A stretch of 5,093 bases of DNA from an uncultured Burkholderiaceae bacterium (GTDB taxonomy: Bacteria; Pseudomonadota; Gammaproteobacteria; Burkholderiales; Burkholderiaceae_F): contig CALGWX010000278.1 in NCBI GenBank assembly GCA_937936215.1, positions 1 to 5,093 of the forward strand, written 5' to 3'. Shown here piece by piece: positions 1-5,093 of the stretch. Within the stretch, counting starts at the first letter, position 1. Every line of letters starts with the position of its first letter. The position numbers and the translations under genes were made by a program. The notes beneath the pieces are model-generated. The model searched no databases. It worked only from the letters and a program-made list of their open reading frames with translations, and was not told the DNA's origin.

Positions 1-1622
1 CGCCGGTGGAGCGCTACGTCGAGGCGCTGAAGGTGCTCGGCGACGCGCCGGAGACCGACGCGGTGCTGTTCATCCACGCGCCGTCGGCGATCGTGCCGGC
101 GGCCGCCGTCGCCGAGGCCTGCGTGCCGGTGATCAAGGCCGCCGGCAAGCCGGTGCTGTCGTGCTGGCTCGGCGCGGCGTCCGTCGAGGAGGCCTGGCGG
201 CGCTTCGCGCAGGCCGGCATCGCCAGTTATCACACGCCCGAGGAGGCGGTGCGCGCCTTCGTGCACTCGGTGACCTACCGCCGCAACCAGGAGCAGCTGC
301 TGCAGGCGCCGCCGAGTACCGCGGCCGAGGTCGAGCCGGATGCCGACCGCGCCCGCGCCGTCCTGCGCGCGGCGCTGGCCGCCGGGCAGGACTGGCTCAC
401 CGATGCGCAGGCGCGCGAGCTGATGGCCGCCTACGGCATCCCGATGGTCGAGTCGCGGCCGGCGGCGTCGGTGTACGCGGCGCGCGCGGCGGCCGAGGCG
501 ATCGGCTACCCGGTGGCGCTGAAGCTGGCGTCGCCGGACATCAGCCAAAAGTCCGACGTCCGCGGCGTGGCGCTCGACATCGACGATGCGAACGAGCTGC
601 GCGCCGCCGCGCTGGCGATGCTGCGGCGGGCGCGCGAACTGCGGCCCGAGGCGCGGATCGAGGGCTTCGTGGTGCAGCCGATGGTGCAGCGGCCGCACGC
701 CTTCGAGCTGATCGTCGGCGTGGCGCAGGATGCGCAGTTCGGGCCGGTGATCGTCTTCGGCCACGGTGGCACCGCGGTGGAGATCGTCGGCGACCGCGCG
801 GTGTCGCTGCCGCCGCTGAACGTAGCGCTGGCGCGCGAGCTGATCTCGCGCACGCGCATCGCCCGGCTGCTGCCCGGCTGGCGCGACCGGCCGCCGGCGG
901 ACATCAACGCCATCTGCCGCACGCTGGTGGCGGTGTCGCAAATGGTGATCGACCTGCCTGAACTGGCCGAAGTCGACATCAACCCGCTGCTTGCCGACGA
1001 GGGCGGCGTCATCGCGCTCGACGCGAGGGTGCGGGTGGCCGAGGCGGCCGCGGGCGACTCGCGGCTGGCGATCCGGCCGTACCCGCGCGAGCTGGAGGAA
1101 ACGTATGCCTGGGCCGACGGCCAGATGCTGCTGCGGCCGATCCGCCCCGACGACACCGAGCGCCATCTCGCCTTCCTGCGCCGCCTCGACCCCGAGGACA
1201 TCCGTATGCGCATCTTCAGCAGCCGGCGCGAGATCGCGCCCTCGGAGCTGGCCCGCCTGACGCAGATCGACTACGAGCGCGAGATGGCCTTCATCGCGGT
1301 GGCGCCGGGCGAGGATGGCCAGCCGGAGACGCTCGGCACCGTGCGCGCGGTGACCGATGCCGACAACGCGCGCGCCGAGTTCGGCATCATCGTCCGCTCG
1401 GACCTGAAGGGCCGCGGCCTCGGCCTGCTGCTGCTGCGCAAGATGATCCGCTACTGCCGCGACCGCGGCACGGGCGAGCTGGTCGGCGACGTGCTGCGCG
1501 AAAACGGTGCGATGCTGAAGCTGGCCAAGGCCCTCGGCTTCGAAGTCGTCGCCAGCGAGGACAAGGAATTCGTCACGGTGCGGCTGCGGTTGCAGCCGCT
1601 GGCGGAGGCGAAGCGGCGGTGA
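1..1622 (+). CDS. Pat/PatZ-type protein lysine acetyltransferase (ADP-forming acyl-CoA synthetase-like module plus GNAT domain), 3' part
   Basis: This gene is cut by the left edge; the first full codon is at 3. Residues are counted from the GTG at 6, which is probably an internal valine and not the start. About 538 residues remain of a family that is usually near 890 (E. coli PatZ/YfiQ, Salmonella Pat). Residues 1-100 are the end of a succinyl-CoA-ligase-like domain. Residues about 127-347 are an ATP-grasp domain, with LTDAQARELMAAYGIP at 131, a lysine in VALKL near 173, GHGGTAVEIVGD at 252-263 and EVDINPLL at 322. Residues about 376-530 are a GNAT domain, with MTQIDYDREMAF-like text near 419-429 and acetyl-CoA loop RSDLKGRGLG at 464-473. 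Glu458 appears to match the essential Glu809 of Salmonella Pat. Characterised relatives are cytoplasmic and acetylate lysines, including on acetyl-CoA synthetase. The substrate here is inferred. It converges with the ATPase gene. Confidence 0.9.
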   Translation, partial: PVERYVEALKVLGDAPETDAVLFIHAPSAIVPAAAVAEACVPVIKAAGKPVLSCWLGAASVEEAWRRFAQAGIASYHTPEEAVRAFVHSVTYRRNQEQLLQAPPSTAAEVEPDADRARAVLRAALAAGQDWLTDAQARELMAAYGIPMVESRPAASVYAARAAAEAIGYPVALKLASPDISQKSDVRGVALDIDDANELRAAALAMLRRARELRPEARIEGFVVQPMVQRPHAFELIVGVAQDAQFGPVIVFGHGGTAVEIVGDRAVSLPPLNVALARELISRTRIARLLPGWRDRPPADINAICRTLVAVSQMVIDLPELAEVDINPLLADEGGVIALDARVRVAEAAAGDSRLAIRPYPRELEETYAWADGQMLLRPIRPDDTERHLAFLRRLDPEDIRMRIFSSRREIAPSELARLTQIDYEREMAFIAVAPGEDGQPETLGTVRAVTDADNARAEFGIIVRSDLKGRGLGLLLLRKMIRYCRDRGTGELVGDVLRENGAMLKLAKALGFEVVASEDKEFVTVRLRLQPLAEAKRR

Positions 1623-1661
1623 AGCCGCGCCGCCGATCAGGCCGGCTTCCTCACGGCGGCG
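1621..1661. terminator. Overlapping inverted repeats between convergent genes, weak terminator candidate
   Basis: Two perfect inverted repeats overlap across the convergent gene ends. GAAGCCG at 1621-1627 pairs with CGGCTTC at 1643-1649. CGCCGCCG at 1628-1635 pairs with CGGCGGCG at 1654-1661. The two stems cannot form together in a simple fold, and the loops are 15 and 18 bases. There is no T-run on either strand, so this is not a standard intrinsic terminator. The second arm also lies inside the ATPase coding sequence. With only 14 bases between the two stops, any termination signal must lie in or near this stretch. Short GC repeats are common at this base composition, so chance is a real alternative. 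Confidence 0.2.
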
Positions 1662-2812
1662 AGTTCCCCGGCCAGCGCCGGCAACGGGATCGCCTCCACG
1701 CCACCACCGAGCGGAAAGCGCTCCTCGCCGGGATAGATGACGAACTTGCGCCTTGGCTGAAGGTCGGCGAGGGCTTCGTGAAACCCGCGCGTGGCCACCG
1801 GGGCGCTGCTGCGCTTGGCTTCGACGGCCCACCGCCCGCCGCGGGGCACATCGAGCAGTAGATCGATCTCGGCGCCACCGCTGGTGCGGTAATAGTGAGC
1901 CGTCGTGCCAGCAGGCGCCACCGCCAAGAGGTTTTCTATGACCATGCCCTCCCAACTGGCGCCGACCACGGGGTGCGCGAGCAAGGCGTCGAACGCATCG
2001 ATCCCGAGCAGGGCGTGCAGCAGACCGCTGTCGCGCACATAGAGACGGGGCGACTTCACCAGCCGCTTGCCCACGTTGGCATGCCAGGGCAGCAGCCGCC
2101 GCAGAAGAAACAGATCGACCAGCAAGTCGATGTAGCGGTTGACAGTTCGGGTGTCGAGTCCGAGGCTGCGCGCCAGTTCCGCCGCGTTGTGCGGCGCGCC
2201 CTGACGGTGCGCGAGCATCACCCAAAGCCGGCGCAGCGTTTCAGCCGGCAGCCGCGGTCCGAACTGCGGAATGTCGCGTTCGAGGTACGTGCGGATGAAA
2301 TCCTCGCGCCAGCGCAGGCTCCGCTCGTCGTTGTCCGCGAGCACGCTTTCGGGGAATCCGCCGCGCAGCCAGAGCCGATCGAGCGGGATGCCGACCGTCT
2401 CGAGCGCATCGAACGGCGCCAGTTCGAGGAAACGCACGCGGCCGGCGAGCGACTCTCCCGCCTGCCGCAGCAGACTCAGCGCGGCCGAGCCAAGCAGCAG
2501 ATAGCGCCCCGCGCGCGCGCCTTTTCGCCGCGCCCGGTCGATGAGACCGCGCAGGGGGGCGAACAGGCCCGGCACGCGGTGCACTTCGTCGAGGATGACC
2601 AGCCTGTCGAGATACTGCTCGAGGTAGGCCTCGGCATCGTCGAGGCGGGCGCGATCGCGCGGCGATTCGAGGTCCAGGTACACCGCGCCCCGCTGCTCGG
2701 CAATGGCATGCGCGAGCGTCGTCTTGCCGACCTGGCGGGCGCCGAGGAGGCACACGGCCGGCGCCTCATCGAGCGCGGCGAGGACCTCGGGCAGCAGCCG
2801 GCGACGGATCAT
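1637..2812 (-). CDS. AAA_14/DUF4143 family ATPase with PD-(D/E)XK-like C-terminal domain
   Basis: This is a complete gene of 391 residues from the ATG at 2812; an adjoining TTG at 2815 would add one residue, and an in-frame TAA at 2822-2824 closes the frame just upstream. Numbered from the TTG, the N-terminal P-loop domain has Walker A GARQVGKTT (25-33), Walker B LVILDEVH (72-79, D76 and E77) and a sensor-like LLLGSAALSLL (106-116). Family motifs RGGFPES (151-157) and YLERDIPQ (177-184) follow. Residues about 195-245 contain a helix-turn-helix-like segment (AELARSLGLDTRTVNRYIDLL). The C-terminal half has WEGMVIENLL (288-297), GGAEIDLLL (313-321) and AVEAKRS (330-336), the E...EID...ExK pattern of PD-(D/E)XK folds, so nuclease activity is possible but unshown. 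The family's cellular role is largely unknown, and copies are often solitary and patchily distributed. Leucine is mostly CTC here, against mostly CTG in the first gene, which hints at a separate history. Confidence 0.92.
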   Translation of the reverse strand: MIRRRLLPEVLAALDEAPAVCLLGARQVGKTTLAHAIAEQRGAVYLDLESPRDRARLDDAEAYLEQYLDRLVILDEVHRVPGLFAPLRGLIDRARRKGARAGRYLLLGSAALSLLRQAGESLAGRVRFLELAPFDALETVGIPLDRLWLRGGFPESVLADNDERSLRWREDFIRTYLERDIPQFGPRLPAETLRRLWVMLAHRQGAPHNAAELARSLGLDTRTVNRYIDLLVDLFLLRRLLPWHANVGKRLVKSPRLYVRDSGLLHALLGIDAFDALLAHPVVGASWEGMVIENLLAVAPAGTTAHYYRTSGGAEIDLLLDVPRGGRWAVEAKRSSAPVATRGFHEALADLQPRRKFVIYPGEERFPLGGGVEAIPLPALAGELAAVRKPA

Positions 2813-2919
2813 CAATGCATATTAGACATCACGATGCTTGTTTTGCAATGATACGGGTCGATGGCGGAGGCACCGAGCGCGCGCTTGGTGTGGTTGGTCG
2901 GGCGCGGGCGGTCTTCCAT
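2812..2919 (-). CDS. Possible 35-codon ORF coupled to the ATPase gene (TGATG overlap), doubtful
   Basis: An ORF from the ATG at 2919 encodes 35 residues beginning MEDRPRPTNHTKRALG. Its TGA (2814-2812) shares one base with the ATPase ATG (2812-2810), giving TGATG, a typical arrangement for translational coupling. The first 22 codons have almost only G or C in the third position, like the real genes here. The last 13 are AT-rich and fall in the promoter-like island. Only a weak purine stretch (GGGA) precedes the ATG. The frame stays open upstream to a GTG at 3222 inside the end of the aidB homologue, but that part looks non-coding. I recognise no family. It may be a leader peptide, the remnant of a lost gene or a chance ORF. 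Confidence 0.2.
   Translation of the reverse strand: MEDRPRPTNHTKRALGASAIDPYHCKTSIVMSNMH
2821..2848 (-). promoter_or_regulatory. Possible sigma70-type promoter of the ATPase gene
   Basis: Read on the minus strand, TTGCAA (2848-2843) is followed after 16 bases by TCTAAT (2826-2821). TCTAAT matches the -10 consensus at five of six positions and TTGCAA matches the -35 at four of six. An alternative -10, TAATAT (2824-2819), gives an 18-base spacer but a poorer match. The site lies in a clearly AT-rich patch of an otherwise very GC-rich window, directly before the ATPase start. A transcript would begin near 2814, so the message would have essentially no leader. No Shine-Dalgarno sequence precedes the ATPase ATG, which is consistent with that. 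No operator is visible beyond the palindromic TTGCAA itself. Confidence 0.4.
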
Positions 2920-3178
2920 CGCGGTTCCCGCGCCTGGTGCCGATAGACGAGCGCGGCAGCTCGCGCCGCCGGCAAGCGGGCCTGGAGTCGCCATCGGGAA
3001 GGCAAACAAGAGCCGCCGCGGGCTCGCCTGCCGCTGCCGTACGGGAATGATCCGCTCGTGGCTGGCGCGGCCGCCGGCAGCGGGAATGCCTTCGCTGCGG
3101 GCACTGGTATCGGGCGCCTCCAACGTCAGACCGAATTCTCCCTTTCGGCATCTCGGAACGTTCCTGGGTCCGTCCCGA
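2849..3178. other. About 330 bases without a convincing gene, between the aidB homologue and the ATPase promoter region
   Basis: Apart from the doubtful 35-codon ORF at its left end, no gene is supported here. All three minus-strand frames are open for much of the stretch, as expected at this GC content. Their translations are rich in Arg, Ala, Pro and Gly, lack domain motifs and are not convincing. The plus-strand frame running through it is the start of a long antisense shadow of the aidB homologue. No tRNA, intrinsic terminator or IS end was seen. The length is large for a compact bacterial genome, so it may hold gene remnants or one end of an insertion that brought the ATPase. Confidence 0.5.
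3153..3178 (-). terminator. Hairpin directly after the aidB-homologue stop codon, weak
   Basis: On the minus strand, directly after the TGA at 3181-3179, TCGGGAC (3178-3172) can pair with GTTCCGA (3159-3153). This gives seven pairs including one G-U, with a 12-base loop. The 10-base palindrome GGAACGTTCC (3155-3164) overlaps one arm. No U-run follows, so if it acts at all it would be as a 3' end stabiliser or part of a Rho-dependent end and not an intrinsic terminator. Its position right at the stop codon is the main argument for it. Confidence 0.22.
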
Positions 3179-4849
3179 TCAATTTGGCCGCGCCCGATCG
3201 ACGATCGCCGCGCAATCCACACCAGCCGGCAGCACGCCGTAGTTGTGCGCGGCCAAGGCTTCGAGCCGGCCGGCGCAGAAGCCGTCGGCCACCGCGGCGG
3301 GGGCGTGCCGCACCAGCAGCGCGCCCTGCAGCGCGAGCGCCATGCGGTCGACCAGATCGCGGGCGCGGTATTCGATGTCCTCGCGGCGCGCGAGATCGTC
3401 GCGCAGCGCCGCCACGTGGCGGTCGAGCCGGCGGTCGGCGCCGCGGGCGCGGTCGACCTCGGCGAAGAAGGCCTCGAGCGTTTCCGGCTCGCGGCCGATG
3501 GCGCGCAGCACGTCGAGGCACTGCACGTTGCCGCTGCCTTCCCAGATCGCGTTGATCGGCGCCTCGCGATAGAGGCGCGCGGTGATGTGTGTCTCCATCG
3601 CGCCGCTGCCGCCGAGGCACTCCATCGCCTCGTAGGCGTGTTGCGGCGTGCGCTTGCAGATCCAGTACTTGCCCACCGGCACGGCGATGCGCGCCAGCAG
3701 CCGCTCGTGCTCCTCGTCGGTGTGGTCGAGCGCGCGCGCCACCCGCAGCGCCAGGCGCAGCGCCGCCTCGCTCTCCAGCGCCAGGTCGGCCAGCACGTTG
3801 CGCATCAGCGGCTGCTCGATCAGCCGCGCGCCGAAGGCGCTGCGGTGCGCGCAGTGGTGGATCGCCTGCGCCACCGCCTGCCGCATGCCGGCGGCCGAGC
3901 CGATCATGCAGTCGTAGCGGGTGGCGGCGACCATCTCGATGATGGTGCGCACGCCGCGCCCTTCGGCGCCGACCAGCCAGGCGAGCGCGCCGCGCAGCTC
4001 GACCTCGCTGGAGGCATTGGCGACGTTGCCCATCTTGTTCTTCAGCTGCTGGATCTGCATCGGGTTGCGCGTCCCGTCCGGCCGCCAGCGCGGCATCAGG
4101 AAACAGCTCAAGCCGCCTTCGGCCTGCGCCAGCACCAGGAAGAGGTCGCACATCGGCGCCGAGACGAACCACTTGTGGCCGACCAGCTCGTACGGCTGCC
4201 CCGGCCCGCGCGCGCCGAGCGCCCAGGCGCGGGTGGTGTTGGCGCGCACGTCGGAGCCGCCCTGCTTCTCGGTCATCGCCATGCCGACGGTGACGCCGGC
4301 CTTCTGCTCGGCGGGCACGTTGCGCGGGTCGTAGACGCGGGCGGTGATCTTCGGTCCCCACTGGGCCAGCAGATCGGGTTGGTGCCGCAGCGCCGGGATG
4401 GCGGCGAAGGTCATCGTCACCGGACAGCCGTGCGCCGCCTCGACCTGCGTGTGCAGGTAGTACTTGGCGGCACGGGCCACGTGCGCGCCGGGCTTCGGGT
4501 CGGTCCACGGCGACGCGTGCAGACCGTGCTCGATCGCGGTGCGCATCAGCGCGTGGTAGGCGGGGTGGAACTCGACCAGGTCGACGCGATGGCCGCTGCG
4601 GTCGTGGGTGAAGAGCTGCGGCTTGTTGGCGTTGGCGGCGAAGCCGAGCGCGATCGACTCGCTGCTGCCCGCCAGCCGGCCGAAGGCGTGCATTTCCTCC
4701 ACCGCCCACGCCGCGCCTTCCTGCGCGACGGCCTCGGCGAGCGCGCGGTCGGCGGCGAAGGCGTCGTAGTCCTGCAGCGGCGGCGGCTGGTTGAAGACCT
4801 CGTGCGTGCAGGCGAGGAAGCGGTCGTGCGGGCGGGTGGCGTCGGGCAT
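3179..4849 (-). CDS. aidB: AidB-type acyl-CoA dehydrogenase family protein (adaptive-response/isovaleryl-CoA dehydrogenase-like)
   Basis: This is a complete gene of 556 residues from the ATG at 4849, supported by GAGG five bases upstream. The frame is open to a TTG at 4888, which has less support. It matches E. coli AidB (541 residues) along nearly its whole length: HEVFNQPPPL (16-25), VEAAHGCPVTMTFAA (136-150), MTEKQGGSDV (192-201), VGHKWFVSAP (223-232), GGLSCFLMPR (245-254), EAMECLGGSG (407-416), LYREAPINAIWEGSGN (426-441). The N-terminus is about 11 residues longer than in E. coli. Thr310 appears to sit where isovaleryl-CoA dehydrogenase has its catalytic Glu, as in E. coli AidB; Glu437 in IWEGSGN is in the usual site for other acyl-CoA dehydrogenases. 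Residues about 450-556 form the extra helical C-terminal domain, which binds DNA in E. coli AidB. AidB is an FAD protein of the alkylation response that protects DNA; its chemistry is unsettled. No ada or alkB is in view. Confidence 0.93.
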   Translation of the reverse strand: MPDATRPHDRFLACTHEVFNQPPPLQDYDAFAADRALAEAVAQEGAAWAVEEMHAFGRLAGSSESIALGFAANANKPQLFTHDRSGHRVDLVEFHPAYHALMRTAIEHGLHASPWTDPKPGAHVARAAKYYLHTQVEAAHGCPVTMTFAAIPALRHQPDLLAQWGPKITARVYDPRNVPAEQKAGVTVGMAMTEKQGGSDVRANTTRAWALGARGPGQPYELVGHKWFVSAPMCDLFLVLAQAEGGLSCFLMPRWRPDGTRNPMQIQQLKNKMGNVANASSEVELRGALAWLVGAEGRGVRTIIEMVAATRYDCMIGSAAGMRQAVAQAIHHCAHRSAFGARLIEQPLMRNVLADLALESEAALRLALRVARALDHTDEEHERLLARIAVPVGKYWICKRTPQHAYEAMECLGGSGAMETHITARLYREAPINAIWEGSGNVQCLDVLRAIGREPETLEAFFAEVDRARGADRRLDRHVAALRDDLARREDIEYRARDLVDRMALALQGALLVRHAPAAVADGFCAGRLEALAAHNYGVLPAGVDCAAIVDRARPN

Positions 4850-4972
4850 GACGACCTCGAGTGCGGTATCAACGGGCAGCGATGGCAACGCGGCAGAAGC
4901 GCTCGTGCGGCGCGGCGAGGCCGCGGATCGTTCGGCGCGCCGGCAAGCGCAAACGGCGATGACGGCGGCGCG
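4850..4972. other. Spacer upstream of the aidB homologue, with one GC hairpin
   Basis: These 123 bases separate the stop of the right-edge gene from the aidB-homologue ATG; both are on the minus strand. CGCGGC (4911-4916) and GCCGCG (4920-4925) form a perfect six-pair stem with a three-base loop, but no U-run follows on the minus strand, so it is not a standard terminator. I see no convincing promoter or Ada-type operator. The gap is long for tight operon coupling but does not rule out co-transcription. A 12-base palindrome (4969-4980) spans the upstream stop codon and may be chance. Confidence 0.4.
4855..4858 (-). promoter_or_regulatory. Ribosome binding site deciding the aidB-homologue start
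   Basis: GAGG on the minus strand ends five bases before the ATG at 4849-4847. The more upstream TTG at 4888 would place this site inside the coding region and has no comparable sequence before it. The 13 extra residues it would add have no counterpart in E. coli AidB, whose sequence begins close to HxVFNQP. I therefore chose the ATG. Confidence 0.6.
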
Positions 4973-5093
4973 CTAGCGCGGCCGCGAGTCGCGCTTGGCC
5001 TGGTTGCGGCGGCCGCGCGAGCTCACGTGCGCCTGCACCGCGCGCGCCTGCATCGAGCGTAGCTTGACGTTGCGCGCCAGCTGCGCCGCCTTC
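4973..5093 (-). CDS. C-terminal end of an unrecognised gene with a very basic tail
   Basis: The frame enters from the right edge (first full codon 5092-5090) and ends at TAG 4975-4973, giving 39 residues. All codons but one (CTA) end in G or C, and the segment reads KAAQLARNVKLRSM then a tail RGRRNQAKRDSRPR. Twelve of the 39 residues are Lys or Arg and only one is acidic. The first half looks helical; the basic end would suit contact with nucleic acid or the ribosome, but that is only inference. I do not recognise the family. It lies upstream of, and in the same direction as, the aidB homologue, with a 123-base gap. Confidence 0.6.
   Translation of the reverse strand, partial: KAAQLARNVKLRSMQARAVQAHVSSRGRRNQAKRDSRPR

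Noticed and set aside
1895..2851. A 318-residue plus-strand open frame antisense to the ATPase
   Set aside because: The minus-strand frame has all the ATPase motifs. The plus frame is rich in Gln, Arg and Glu and shows no recognisable domain.
3031..3083. A nine-base inverted repeat (CCGCTGCCG, 3031-3039 and 3075-3083) in the gap
   Set aside because: The loop is 35 bases, there is no T-run and no link to a gene end. It is within chance for GC-rich sequence.
3126..4709. A 527-residue minus-strand open frame overlapping the aidB homologue in another frame
   Set aside because: The translation is Arg/Ala/Gly/Pro-rich and low in complexity. The other frame encodes AidB.
4969..4980. A 12-base palindrome CGCGCTAGCGCG over the stop codon of the right-edge gene
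   Set aside because: It is short and purely GC-driven apart from the central CTAG, with no second copy and no hairpin loop, so an operator or attachment site is not supported.
2880..5006. A near repeat of 17 bases (2880-2896 and 4990-5006, 15 identical) and a shared 12-mer CGCCGGCAAGCG (2967-2978 and 4938-4949), suggesting a duplicated gene end
   Set aside because: The order of the two matches differs at the two places, and at this GC content matches of this length are expected several times by chance in 5 kb.
2861..5062. A 733-residue open frame on the plus strand across the aidB homologue
   Set aside because: It is antisense to a gene that matches AidB along its length. Its translation is rich in Arg, Ala, Val and His without domain motifs, as expected from the complement of high third-position GC codons.

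Overview
The window is very GC-rich (by eye around 70%) with strongly G/C-ending codons. Its two recognisable housekeeping-type genes are proteobacterial: a Pat/PatZ-type protein acetyltransferase and an AidB-type acyl-CoA dehydrogenase. A high-GC beta- or gammaproteobacterium (for example a Rhodocyclaceae-like organism) fits, but this is inferred from gene content and base composition only.

Layout, left to right. (1) Positions 1-1622, plus strand: the 3' portion of a large gene fusing an ADP-forming acyl-CoA-synthetase-like module (CoA-ligase and ATP-grasp) to a C-terminal GNAT acetyltransferase. Its start lies left of the window. (2) Positions 1637-2812, minus strand: a complete AAA_14/DUF4143 ATPase with a HTH-like segment and a PD-(D/E)XK-like C-terminal half. 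Its stop is 14 bases from the acetyltransferase stop, so the two genes converge. It starts in a small AT-rich island that holds a possible promoter. (3) About 360 bases with no convincing gene. The only candidate is a 35-codon ORF whose stop overlaps the ATPase start as TGATG. (4) Positions 3179-4849, minus strand: a complete AidB homologue with a clear ribosome binding site. (5) Positions 4850-4972: a 123-base spacer. (6) Positions 4973 to the right edge, minus strand: the last 39 codons of an unrecognised gene with a very basic tail.

The acetyltransferase and AidB genes are both related to acyl-CoA chemistry, but nothing in the sequence ties them into one pathway. The lone ATPase between them has no partner here and looks like a later arrival. 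No IS element, CRISPR array, tRNA or rRNA was seen. I did not find a clearly new system. The most interesting part is the ATPase start region, where a near-leaderless promoter and a translationally coupled small ORF are competing readings.
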